Below, piece by piece: positions 25,230-33,251 of a stretch of DNA of 64,000 nucleotides. Each line of letters starts with the position of its first letter. The stretch's first letter is position 1. The notes under the pieces are model-generated. The model was not told the DNA's origin. It did no database searches and worked only from the letters and a program-made list of their open reading frames with translations. Position numbers and translations under genes: made by a program. The stretch covers positions 124,001 to 188,000 of the forward strand of contig CAKULF010000001.1 in NCBI GenBank assembly GCA_934667125.1. The letters run 5' to 3'. Source of the DNA: an uncultured Candidatus Melainabacteria bacterium. Its GTDB lineage: Bacteria > Cyanobacteriota > Vampirovibrionia > Gastranaerophilales > Gastranaerophilaceae.

Positions 25230-25571
25230 TTAATTTTCAATCAATTCTTTAGCCTCAACAATAAGTTGGGCTAATTTTTTATTTTTTAAAGAAATATTTA
25301 ATTCTTCAAAAAACTTAATAAAATTTTTAATCAAATCTTTGTATACTATATTCTTATCTTTTAATTCATAGATATGTTTACTAAACACCGCAGTTATGAA
25401 CTCATGCCTTGTCGTTACATTATATTTTCTAAATATTTTATCCATTCTGCTTGTAATTGTTGAAGTTGAATAATTTAAAATTTTTCCTATTTCTTCTTTT
25501 GTATACCCCTCAAAAATAAGTCTGGCAATTAATTTGCATTCCAAAGAGTACTTGTTTTTTACAAGTTTCAT
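25230..25571 (-). CDS. Orphan LuxR-type helix-turn-helix protein
   Basis: 113 residues from the ATG at 25571 (a GTG 12 bp earlier is possible). The N-terminal half is a LuxR/GerE-type DNA-binding helix-turn-helix: LIFEGYTKEEIGKILNYSTSTITSRMDKIFRKYNVTTRHEF. The C-terminal half is helical with no receiver or sensor domain. It faces away from the XRE-type regulator gene 120 bp away, so the two may control each other; nothing in the sequence shows their targets. Confidence 0.75.
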   Translation of the reverse strand: MKLVKNKYSLECKLIARLIFEGYTKEEIGKILNYSTSTITSRMDKIFRKYNVTTRHEFITAVFSKHIYELKDKNIVYKDLIKNFIKFFEELNISLKNKKLAQLIVEAKELIEN

Positions 25572-25695
25572 AATTAATTCCACCCAATTTCTAACATAAT
25601 TTTTAATTTATGCTATAATATTTACAGTAATTTCACAATTAAATAGTACACCAATAGTTTACTAATGTCAACTAATAATTTATTCGGGTAACTTG

Positions 25696-25992
25696 ATGGA
25701 TAAAATAGGCGCAAGAATAAAAAAAATAAGGCAATTACTTAATAAATCACAAGAAGAACTGGCAAGAGAATGCAATGTCACAAAACAGGCAATCTCCAAC
25801 ATTGAAAACTCTAAAAGCCATCCAAGTTTGTCATTTTTAGAGAAGCTATACAACAACTATGACGCCAATCTTAACTATATTATAGTTGGCAAAGGCGAAT
25901 ATTTTACAACTAACGAAAAATCGTTTAAAAACCTTAGGGATTCACTAATTAAAGAGGTTGAAAACTTCCTTGATAAACAAGGAATTAATTAA
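25696..25992 (+). CDS. XRE-family helix-turn-helix regulator
   Basis: 98 residues. The N-terminal 65 residues are a Cro/CI-type domain: IRQLLNKSQEELARECNVTKQAISNIENSKSHPSLSFLEKLY. The rest is a short helix, probably for dimerisation. The ATG at 25696 is preferred over the TTG three bases earlier. Divergent from the LuxR-type gene. Not part of a phage or toxin-antitoxin cluster as far as I can see. Confidence 0.85.
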   Translation: MDKIGARIKKIRQLLNKSQEELARECNVTKQAISNIENSKSHPSLSFLEKLYNNYDANLNYIIVGKGEYFTTNEKSFKNLRDSLIKEVENFLDKQGIN

Positions 25993-26038
25993 AATAGTCA
26001 ACAAATTGTATAGTATATGTAACAATTTAGTAACAAAT

Positions 26039-26068
26039 TTGCATTAATATTTTATTATGTGTGATAAT
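26039..26068 (+). promoter_or_regulatory. Possible promoter of a small RNA
   Basis: TTGCAT (26039-26044), 18-nt spacer, GATAAT (26063-26068), with no coding frame after it before the terminator at 26105-26133. Confidence 0.35.
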
Positions 26069-26074
26069 CAGCAT

Positions 26075-26133
26075 GTTAATAGTCTAACCATTCCTTTCTT
26101 GACTTATGCGGTTTATCACCGCATTATTTTTTT
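26075..26133 (+). ncRNA. Candidate small RNA of about 60 nt
   Basis: Bounded by the promoter-like sequence above and a strong terminator. No open frame with a ribosome binding site is seen in it. The terminator may instead belong to the XRE gene 110 bp upstream, so this is tentative. Confidence 0.3.
26105..26133 (+). terminator. Strong rho-independent terminator
   Basis: Stem ATGCGGT / ACCGCAT, 5-nt loop, then TATTTTTTT. Confidence 0.85.
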
Positions 26134-26179
26134 GCCCAAATAAGTAAAAAGTAAAAAATTATCTTGCAAATATTTTTTA

Positions 26180-26188
26180 TGGTAAACT
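26180..26188 (+). promoter_or_regulatory. Extended -10 of panD
   Basis: TGGTAAACT, a TG-extended -10, followed by exactly 6 nt and the panD ATG, with no Shine-Dalgarno. Confidence 0.4.
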
Positions 26189-26194
26189 GATGGT

Positions 26195-26548
26195 ATGTTA
26201 AAAGAATATTTATACGGAAAAATTCACAGAGCAACAGTCACAGAAGCTAATTTAAACTATGTTGGCTCAATTACAATAGATAAAGCTTTGCTTATTGCAA
26301 CAGGCATTAGAGAAAATCAAAAAGTTGAAATTTTAAACATCAACAATGGCGAAAGATTTTCAACCTATGTTATAGAAGGAAAAGAAAATAGCGGCGTTAT
26401 CTGTTTAAACGGAGCAGCAGCAAGAAAAGCTGAAATTGGCGACAAGGTTATTATTGTTGCTTATGCGCTATTAAACGACGAAGAAGAAAAAACGCATAAA
26501 CCAAAAATTGCTCACGTTGATAATCAAAATAAATTGATAGAATTATAA
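26195..26548 (+). CDS. panD: Aspartate 1-decarboxylase
   Basis: Makes beta-alanine for pantothenate and CoA. The proenzyme cleaves itself at G24-S25 (YVGSITID) to form the pyruvoyl group on S25; K9 is also in place in GKIHRA. NGAAAR and the following GDKVIIVAY are family hallmarks. 117 residues. The stop codon overlaps the start of the next gene by one base (TAATG), so the cupin gene is translationally coupled. It appears to be read from a leaderless promoter. Confidence 0.95.
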   Translation: MLKEYLYGKIHRATVTEANLNYVGSITIDKALLIATGIRENQKVEILNINNGERFSTYVIEGKENSGVICLNGAAARKAEIGDKVIIVAYALLNDEEEKTHKPKIAHVDNQNKLIEL

Positions 26549-26982
26549 TGATTAAAAAAATTATTGATAATAATATGCTTTTGGCAAAAATTATAAAAGC
26601 AGACTATAGTCCAACCACAACCGAGTTTTTCACAGATGAAAACGACGAACTTCAATTTGGGGTTATGTTTTATGAAAAAAATCATAAAACAGGAGCGCAT
26701 TATCACAACCACCTTAAAACCAAGACAAATCAAACAGATGAGATTTTGATTGTTCAAAATGGGGCTTTAAGGATTGATTTTTATAACGATAAAGGCGAAT
26801 ACATAAAAAGTATTCAAGCTAAATCTGGCGATACGATTATATTATACAAAGGCGGACACAATTTCGTTTTTGAAGAAAACACAAAATTATTGTCAATCAA
26901 AAAAGGTGCATACGACAAAGAAACCTCCAAAACTCGCATAGTTGGGGCTAATAATATGGAGCTTGTTATTGATAATTCTTAA
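26548..26982 (+). CDS. Cupin-fold protein, function unknown
   Basis: 144 residues with a single cupin barrel. GAHYHNHLK and DEILIVQNGALRIDFY resemble the HxH...E motif 1, and GDTIILYKGGHNF is motif 2 with its final His. A metal-binding beta-barrel is likely. It is coupled to panD by a one-base overlap, suggesting a link to CoA or nucleotide-sugar metabolism, which is inference. Its stop TAA shares a TTAA with the convergent ilvN stop. Confidence 0.65.
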   Translation: MIKKIIDNNMLLAKIIKADYSPTTTEFFTDENDELQFGVMFYEKNHKTGAHYHNHLKTKTNQTDEILIVQNGALRIDFYNDKGEYIKSIQAKSGDTIILYKGGHNFVFEENTKLLSIKKGAYDKETSKTRIVGANNMELVIDNS

Positions 26983-27497
26983 GCGTTCAATTTATCTTTT
27001 TTAAGATTTGAAAATTGATTATTCTTTGTTATAGCAACTTTTCCGCTTCTTACAAACTCTTTAATTCCGTATGGACGAACCAGTTCAGCAAAAGTTTGCA
27101 CTTGTTTTTCATCGCCATCTATTTTAACAGTATAAATTTTATCATTTACATCCATAATAGTAGCAGACGCTTGAGCAACAATATTCATAAATTCGGCTCT
27201 ATTTTCATCGCTAACCAAAACTTTTATTAAGCCGATTTCATATTCAATTGCTTCGCCGATTGTTAAATTTGCAACTTTAATCACGGGGATTAATCTATTT
27301 AATTGCTTACAAATTTGCTCTATAACATCATTATCCGCAGGAGTTACAATCGTTACACGAGAATAAATGCTATCAATCGTTGGAGCAACGGTTAAAGATT
27401 CGATATTGTAACCACGACCCGAAAAAAGGTCTACTATTCTTGATAAAACCCCAACTTCGTTTGAAACTAAAACTGAAATTGTATGATTAATAGTCAT
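26979..27497 (-). CDS. ilvN: Acetolactate synthase, small (regulatory) subunit
   Basis: Regulatory subunit that makes acetolactate synthase sensitive to valine. The N-terminal ACT domain is NHTISVLVSNEVGVLSRIVDLFSGRGYNIESL and a C-terminal ACT-like domain follows. 172 residues. The ATG begins immediately after the ilvB stop codon. The 3' ends of ilvN and the cupin gene overlap by 4 bp (TTAA). Confidence 0.94.
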   Translation of the reverse strand: MTINHTISVLVSNEVGVLSRIVDLFSGRGYNIESLTVAPTIDSIYSRVTIVTPADNDVIEQICKQLNRLIPVIKVANLTIGEAIEYEIGLIKVLVSDENRAEFMNIVAQASATIMDVNDKIYTVKIDGDEKQVQTFAELVRPYGIKEFVRSGKVAITKNNQFSNLKKDKLNA

Positions 27498-29207
27498 CTA
27501 GCCATCCTCCCTAGAAAGTAAAACCTTATCGATTGGTTGTCCTGCTAAAACCCAAGGATAAACCATTTCAAAGTTTTCACAAATAAAATCAATAACAACA
27601 GGGCCATCAAACTCTATAGCACGTTTTAGCGCCGGAACAATTTCTTCTTCTTTAAATACTCTAATTCCAAGAGCGCCATAGCTTTCAGCCAATTTAACAA
27701 AATCAGGTGAAGAGATTTTTGTTTGAGAATAATGTTTATTATAAATTTTTTCTTGCCATTGACGAACCATTCCAAGATAGCCATTGTTTATAATACAATT
27801 AATCACTTTAAATTTATAATCAACACAAGTCATCAATTCTTGGATATTCATTTGAATTGAGCCGTCACCAGCTATATTTAAAACATATTTATTATTTGTT
27901 GCAACAGCAGCGCCCATTGCAGCAGGAAAACCAAAACCCATTGTTCCAAGACCGCCTGAGGTTACAAATTTTCTCGGTTTATTGAACTTAAAGTTTTGAG
28001 CAGTCCACATTTGATGTTGACCAACTTCCGTGCATACAACAGGTTCATCCTTTTTGGTATAATTATATATTTCATTTAAAACCGTTATAGCAGAAAGCTT
28101 TTCAGACATTTTTTGAGGAATTGCAACTTTAGATTTCCAATCAATAATATCCTTAAACCACTTGTCTTTAAGCTCAAAATTCACTTTATGATGTGATTTA
28201 TTCAATTGATGAATCATGGTTGTTAAAACATTTTTAACATCGCCCACAATCGGAATAGTTGCTTTAACATTTTTTGAAATTGAACAAGGGTCTATATCAA
28301 CGTGAATTACTTGTGCATCCCTTGCAAAACGCTTCAAGCAACCTGTAATTCTATCTGAAAATCTTGTTCCGATTGCAAAAATAACATCTGCATTTGAAAC
28401 TGCCAAATTGGCGCAATAATTCCCGTGCATTCCCATCATTCCAAGGCTTGTTTCAAGATTATCAGGATATGAACCCGTTCCAAGCAAAGTATGAACAACA
28501 GGGATATGCAGTTTTGTTGCAACTTCTTTAAGCTCAGCACTGGCATTTGAAGCTATAACGCCGCCTCCTGATATAATAACAGGACGTTTTGCTTCAAATA
28601 GCAATTCAAGAGCCTTTTTAACCTGTAAAGGATGACCGTTATAATTTGGGTTATATCCAACAAGTTCAACGTTTTTAGGATATTCAAAAGTGTATTTAGC
28701 ATTAAAAACATCAACAGGAATATCAATAACAACAGGACCTTTTTTGCCTGTTGTAGCTATATAAAACGCTTCTTTAACAACTCGAGCTAAATCCTTAACG
28801 TCTTTAACAAGATAATTATGTTTACAGCAAGAACGAGTTATACCAACAACATCCGCCTCTTGAAAAGCGTCTGCGCCGATTAATTTTGAATTAACTTGAC
28901 CTGTAATTAAAATCAGCGGAGTGCCGTCATAATAAGCATTTGCAAGACCAGTTATAGTATTACATGCCCCAGGGCCAGATGTTACTATAGCAACCCCAGG
29001 GTTACCAGAAACTCTAGCATATCCTTCAGCAGCATGCACTGCAGCTTGTTCATGGCGCACCAAATAATGTTTAATATCATCTTGCAAATATAATGCGTCA
29101 TAAAGTGGCAAAACAACGCCTCCAGGGTATCCAAAAACTTGTTTTACACCTTCTTTTACCAAAGATTTTAATAAAATCTCAGCACCGCTATACATTATCT
29201 TATTCAT
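27498..29207 (-). CDS. ilvB: Acetolactate synthase, large (catalytic) subunit
   Basis: Thiamine diphosphate enzyme that joins two pyruvates, or pyruvate and 2-oxobutyrate, in branched-chain amino acid synthesis. The catalytic Glu is in VRHEQAAVHAAEGYAR near residue 50; the TPP/Mg motif is GDGSIQMNIQEL near 440; the FAD region is near 240-330. 569 residues, full length. It forms ilvB-ilvN with no gap. The remaining pathway gene ilvC lies at 4760-5755. AAAGGA-type site before the ATG. Confidence 0.96.
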   Translation of the reverse strand: MNKIMYSGAEILLKSLVKEGVKQVFGYPGGVVLPLYDALYLQDDIKHYLVRHEQAAVHAAEGYARVSGNPGVAIVTSGPGACNTITGLANAYYDGTPLILITGQVNSKLIGADAFQEADVVGITRSCCKHNYLVKDVKDLARVVKEAFYIATTGKKGPVVIDIPVDVFNAKYTFEYPKNVELVGYNPNYNGHPLQVKKALELLFEAKRPVIISGGGVIASNASAELKEVATKLHIPVVHTLLGTGSYPDNLETSLGMMGMHGNYCANLAVSNADVIFAIGTRFSDRITGCLKRFARDAQVIHVDIDPCSISKNVKATIPIVGDVKNVLTTMIHQLNKSHHKVNFELKDKWFKDIIDWKSKVAIPQKMSEKLSAITVLNEIYNYTKKDEPVVCTEVGQHQMWTAQNFKFNKPRKFVTSGGLGTMGFGFPAAMGAAVATNNKYVLNIAGDGSIQMNIQELMTCVDYKFKVINCIINNGYLGMVRQWQEKIYNKHYSQTKISSPDFVKLAESYGALGIRVFKEEEIVPALKRAIEFDGPVVIDFICENFEMVYPWVLAGQPIDKVLLSREDG

Positions 29208-29333
29208 ACATTAAATTCCTTTTTCAGTAATATCATTATATCAACAAAAAATTATTTGATGAAATTGTAAAATTTTATACATATTTCAAACTTAAAAACT
29301 ATTTTCTTTTATAATAAATTTGGAGTTTAATTT

Positions 29334-29945
29334 ATGTTTGATTATATTAAAGGAATTTTAACAGATAAAAACTATCCCTATTGCACGGTTGAAGCCAATG
29401 GAATAGGCTATCTTTTGCTTTGCAATTTAAGAACTTTAAATCAATTAGACGAATTAAACAATGAAATTAAGATTTATACAAAATTAATCCATAAAGAAGA
29501 TTCTATGACTCTTTGCGGATTTAAAAACAAACAAGATAGAATTATTTTTGATATTTTAACTTCGGTTTCAGGAATTGGTGTCAAGGTTGCTTTTGCACTT
29601 TTAGATGAGTTTGACACAAATGAATTAATTGAAACAATTTTAGAAGAAAATCATAAATTAATTTCAAAAACAAAAGGAATAGGCCCAAAAATGGCGCAAA
29701 AAATTGTTCTAGAAATTAAGGATAAATTAACAAAAATAGATACAAATAATGAATTTGTTAGCGCAAAAACGCAAAATTCAGCAATATCTAATCAAACGGT
29801 TATTGAAACAACTACAATCTTGCAAAGCCTTGGCTATAGCCCAAAAGAATATAATTCTGCTCTTGAAACGGCACTTAGCCAAATGACAAAAGATGACTCG
29901 CAAGAATTGTTAAAAGAGGTATTAAAAATACTTTCGATTTTTTAA
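29334..29945 (+). CDS. ruvA: Holliday junction branch migration protein RuvA
   Basis: Tetrameric junction-binding subunit that holds the RuvB motors. The N-terminal OB domain (MFDYIKGILTDKNYPYCTVEANGIGYLLL), two helix-hairpin-helix motifs (SVSGIGVKVAFALL and KTKGIGPKMAQKIVLEIKDKL) and the C-terminal domain III (LQSLGYSPKEYNSALETAL) are all present. 203 residues. GGAG site before the ATG. glgA follows after 24 bp. Confidence 0.95.
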   Translation: MFDYIKGILTDKNYPYCTVEANGIGYLLLCNLRTLNQLDELNNEIKIYTKLIHKEDSMTLCGFKNKQDRIIFDILTSVSGIGVKVAFALLDEFDTNELIETILEENHKLISKTKGIGPKMAQKIVLEIKDKLTKIDTNNEFVSAKTQNSAISNQTVIETTTILQSLGYSPKEYNSALETALSQMTKDDSQELLKEVLKILSIF

Positions 29946-29969
29946 AAAATATAAAATAAAGGATAGAAT

Positions 29970-31439
29970 ATGAACTTAAAAGAATTAGTTAAAGATTTTA
30001 AAAAAGATAAAAAAGAATTAAAAGTATTATTTGCAAGCTCCGAAGTTGCGCCATATTCAAAAGTTGGCGGACTAGCCGATGTTGTTGGGGAATTGCCTAT
30101 ATATTTAGATAAACAAGACGTAACTTGCGCAATTTTTACGCCACTATACGGTTGCGTTGATACTCAAAAATATAATATTAAAGAGATTGAAAACTCAACT
30201 CTTAAGATTAATATGGGTCATAGCGAACACATTTTTAAGTTATTTATGACAACAATTCCAAAAACGAAAGTGAATGTGTTTTTTGTTGCTAATCCTAAAT
30301 ATTATTCTTGTTTTAACGTTGTTTATCCAATGTGGTGCGATGAACAGTATGAAATGCAAAGATATGTAGCATTTAGCTTAGCAACTCTTGAATATGCTAA
30401 ATTAATCAACTTCAAACCTGATATTATTCATGCTAACGATTGGCACACCGCTATGCTTCCGATTTATCTTAAAACAAATTATAAATACGACGAATTTTAC
30501 TCTAATACAAAATCGATTTTCACTATCCACAACCTTGCTTATCAAGGCGAGTGCGAAAAACAAATAATAGATTTTGCAAATATGAGATGGGATAACGTTT
30601 GGAATGATAGATGTATAGAGCATTATGGCAGAGTCAATTGGCTAAAAGGCGCTATATATTGCGCAGACAAGGTAACAACCGTTTCTCCTCGATATAGTCA
30701 AGAAATTTTAGGTTCAGACTTTGGTGAAGGAATGGATTATACCCTAAGAGATAATACCTATAAGCTTTGCGGCATTTTAAACGGCACAAAATATGATAAA
30801 AAGAACTTCAACTTAAAAGAAAAACCAAAATTTAAAGAAGAAATTCAAAAACTTTTCGGGCTTGAAGTTAACCCCGATAGACCGCTTATAGCTTGTATTT
30901 CAAGACTTGTATATCAAAAAGGAATTGATTTAATTGATTTTGCAAAGTTTGATTTGATGAATCAGCCTGCTGATTTTATTTTCCTTGGAACGGGCGAAAA
31001 AAGATATGAAAATATGTTAATTTGGACATCAAATAATTCAAAAAATATCAGAGCTTGGATTGATTTTAAGGCTGATTTATCCGATAAAATCTATAAAGCT
31101 TCAGATATGTTCTTAATGCCGAGTTTGTTTGAACCTTGCGGAATTTCGCAAATGATAGCAATGAAATACGGTTCAGCGCCGATTGTAAGAGCTGTTGGCG
31201 GATTGGACGACACCGTTATAGCTTATCCAAACCCAAAAGCGACAGGTTTTAAATTCTTAAGTTACGACGCTCAAAGCATGGTAAATGAAATTAAAAACGC
31301 AATTTGGACATATTACGATAGAAAAGATGATTTCAAAAATATCGTAAATAACTGTATAAACACAAGATTTTCTTGGGAAGATTCTGCCCAAAAATATAAA
31401 TTCTTATACTTAGACGCACTAAATCGAAAGAATTTTTAA
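29970..31439 (+). CDS. glgA: Glycogen synthase (ADP-glucose type)
   Basis: GT5 enzyme that extends alpha-1,4-glucan. The ADP-glucose site K31-V-G-G-L is in YSKVGGLADVVGELP; HANDWHTAMLPIYLK and TIHNLAYQG are conserved GT5 segments; the C-terminal Rossmann half has the catalytic E in LFEPCGISQMIAMKYG. 489 residues, full length. The protein lacks a long N-terminal extension. It converges on the PilB-like gene with a 13-bp gap. No other glg gene is in the window. Confidence 0.95.
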   Translation: MNLKELVKDFKKDKKELKVLFASSEVAPYSKVGGLADVVGELPIYLDKQDVTCAIFTPLYGCVDTQKYNIKEIENSTLKINMGHSEHIFKLFMTTIPKTKVNVFFVANPKYYSCFNVVYPMWCDEQYEMQRYVAFSLATLEYAKLINFKPDIIHANDWHTAMLPIYLKTNYKYDEFYSNTKSIFTIHNLAYQGECEKQIIDFANMRWDNVWNDRCIEHYGRVNWLKGAIYCADKVTTVSPRYSQEILGSDFGEGMDYTLRDNTYKLCGILNGTKYDKKNFNLKEKPKFKEEIQKLFGLEVNPDRPLIACISRLVYQKGIDLIDFAKFDLMNQPADFIFLGTGEKRYENMLIWTSNNSKNIRAWIDFKADLSDKIYKASDMFLMPSLFEPCGISQMIAMKYGSAPIVRAVGGLDDTVIAYPNPKATGFKFLSYDAQSMVNEIKNAIWTYYDRKDDFKNIVNNCINTRFSWEDSAQKYKFLYLDALNRKNF

Positions 31440-31452
31440 AATGCAAATTTAA

Positions 31453-32856
31453 CTAATTGATTAAATATTTAGCAATATCTTCTCTATTGAACACTTCAAT
31501 AGAGTTTTTATTATGAATAAATACCAAACAACTAATTACAGATTTAAACATATTAAACTCGCTATATTCAAATTTTCTTCTTAAATCATCCATATTTTCA
31601 GCCAAAAATTCGGTTATAAGAGTTTTATTTTTGAATGTTAAAGAAGTAAAGAAATCAAGCCCCTCTTTTGTCGCAATGCCCTCAAAATAAAGGATATCAG
31701 GATTTTGAAATTCAATAAATCTCATAGCTTTATCAAGATTAAAACCGATATTTTCATTTAATTCGCACTGCGCAACGTTTTTAAGCTTATATTTTGCAAT
31801 AGATTCAAGCGTCATAACGTTTTTATTTTTTGGAATTAAATTAGATAAAATTGAATAAATTAAATGAGTTTTTCCGCTCAAAGAAGCGCCGCAAATTAGG
31901 ATTACGCCCGAATTATTCAAAGAATTTTTAATCAGTTCAATATCTGATGGCTTGATGTTTAATTTTTCAATTTCAATCGGCGGATGATAAATCTTGATTA
32001 AAATTCTCTCGCCGCTAATCGTCGGAAAAGCGCTGATACTGGCTGTCAATTCTTTTCCATCAACATTAAAAACAAGTTTTCCCAGTTGCGGAATTTCATA
32101 AACATTAGGGTCTAAATTGCACATTGATTTTAAAGACAAAATAAATGAATTGGTCAAAAGGCTTGGAATTGTGCCTGTTTCAAAGATTTTATCTTCTTTT
32201 TTAAATTTAACACACAAACCGTCAGACGTATTTTCAAAAAATAATTCGTGGACATCCGTTGTAATTGCTTGTTTTAAAATTGCTTTAAAAAGCGCTTGGA
32301 TATGCACTTCTGAAAGGTCATCACTATGCAGCTCATCTTTCCAAGAAAAGTTATCAGATGAATTTTTAATATTGATTTCTTCAACCTTGGTTTTAATATC
32401 ATAATATTCTGAAATCTTTTTCAAAATGCTTTTTTCGCTTGATATCACAGGGTCTATGTTCTTATTTGTCAATTTCATGATTTTATCAATTGAAAATAAA
32501 TCCATAGGATCAGCCATAGCAATCGTTAAAGTGTCCTCAATTATAAACAAAGGAAGAATTTTGAACCTTATAGCGTCTTTGTAACTAACCAAATCAAGGC
32601 ATTTTTTATCTATTGAATAATTTTCCAAATCAACAAAAGGCGTGTGGAGCTTTTCTTCCAAAAACTTCATCAATACATCTTCTTCAATCATATGAGTATT
32701 AATTAAAATTTGCCCGATGTTTGTATTTTGAGCTATTGCAAGTTCTGTTGCATGTTCAATATCATCATACGTTACAAGCCCATCACGAACCAAATCATAT
32801 TTTAATTTATCAAGCGTCTTATTATCAAGAGCGCTGTTATCATTCAATAAATCCAT
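31453..32856 (-). CDS. Degenerate PilB/GspE-like secretion ATPase
   Basis: 467 residues with the PilB layout: an N-terminal MshEN-type domain (residues 25-140, LVRDGLVTYDDIEHATELAIAQNTNIGQILINTHMIEEDVLMKFLEEKL) and an ATPase half. Walker A GASLSGKT is intact at 323-330, but the Walker B region is NPDILYFEGIATKEG where PilB has DPDIIMVGEIRD, so the conserved Gly-Glu-Ile-Arg-Asp is lost, and the tetracysteine motif is missing. This points to a regulatory or inactive relative, as in some c-di-GMP-linked MshEN proteins. It is the last gene of a histidine kinase - response regulator - ATPase operon. Confidence 0.75.
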   Translation of the reverse strand: MDLLNDNSALDNKTLDKLKYDLVRDGLVTYDDIEHATELAIAQNTNIGQILINTHMIEEDVLMKFLEEKLHTPFVDLENYSIDKKCLDLVSYKDAIRFKILPLFIIEDTLTIAMADPMDLFSIDKIMKLTNKNIDPVISSEKSILKKISEYYDIKTKVEEINIKNSSDNFSWKDELHSDDLSEVHIQALFKAILKQAITTDVHELFFENTSDGLCVKFKKEDKIFETGTIPSLLTNSFILSLKSMCNLDPNVYEIPQLGKLVFNVDGKELTASISAFPTISGERILIKIYHPPIEIEKLNIKPSDIELIKNSLNNSGVILICGASLSGKTHLIYSILSNLIPKNKNVMTLESIAKYKLKNVAQCELNENIGFNLDKAMRFIEFQNPDILYFEGIATKEGLDFFTSLTFKNKTLITEFLAENMDDLRRKFEYSEFNMFKSVISCLVFIHNKNSIEVFNREDIAKYLIN

Positions 32857-32880
32857 TTTTTACCTTATTTTACTATCTTT

Positions 32881-33243
32881 TTAAGCTAAATATTTATTAA
32901 TTTTTTCCAAAACATCACTAAATTCAAACGGTTTAGTTATATATTCATCCGCTCCGGTTTCTTCGCCAATCAATTTATCTTCATCTTGAGAACGAGCCGT
33001 AACCATTATTATCGGGATATTTTTAAATTTATTGTCAAATTTTAATAAACGACAAATCTTATAGCCATTGATTTTTGGCATCATGACATCCAATATGATT
33101 AAATCGGGCGCTTCATTTTTAGCTTTATGCAAACCTTCTTCGCCATCAAGTGCTGTAATACACTCAAACCCCTTGGCTTTCAACATAAATGACAAGGTTT
33201 CAACTATATCTTTTTCATCGTCAACTATTAAAATTTTCTTCAT
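32881..33243 (-). CDS. Single-domain response regulator
   Basis: 120 residues, receiver only. DDEKD at the start gives the acidic pocket; the phospho-acceptor Asp is in LIILDVMMP (about residue 53); the conserved Thr is in MVTARSQD (about 81) and Lys in ITKPFE (about 104). With no output domain it must act by protein contact, CheY-style. It lies 8 bp after the kinase gene and 24 bp before the PilB-like gene, so the ATPase is a candidate partner. Confidence 0.92.
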   Translation of the reverse strand: MKKILIVDDEKDIVETLSFMLKAKGFECITALDGEEGLHKAKNEAPDLIILDVMMPKINGYKICRLLKFDNKFKNIPIIMVTARSQDEDKLIGEETGADEYITKPFEFSDVLEKINKYLA

Positions 33244-33251
33244 ATTTTCCT

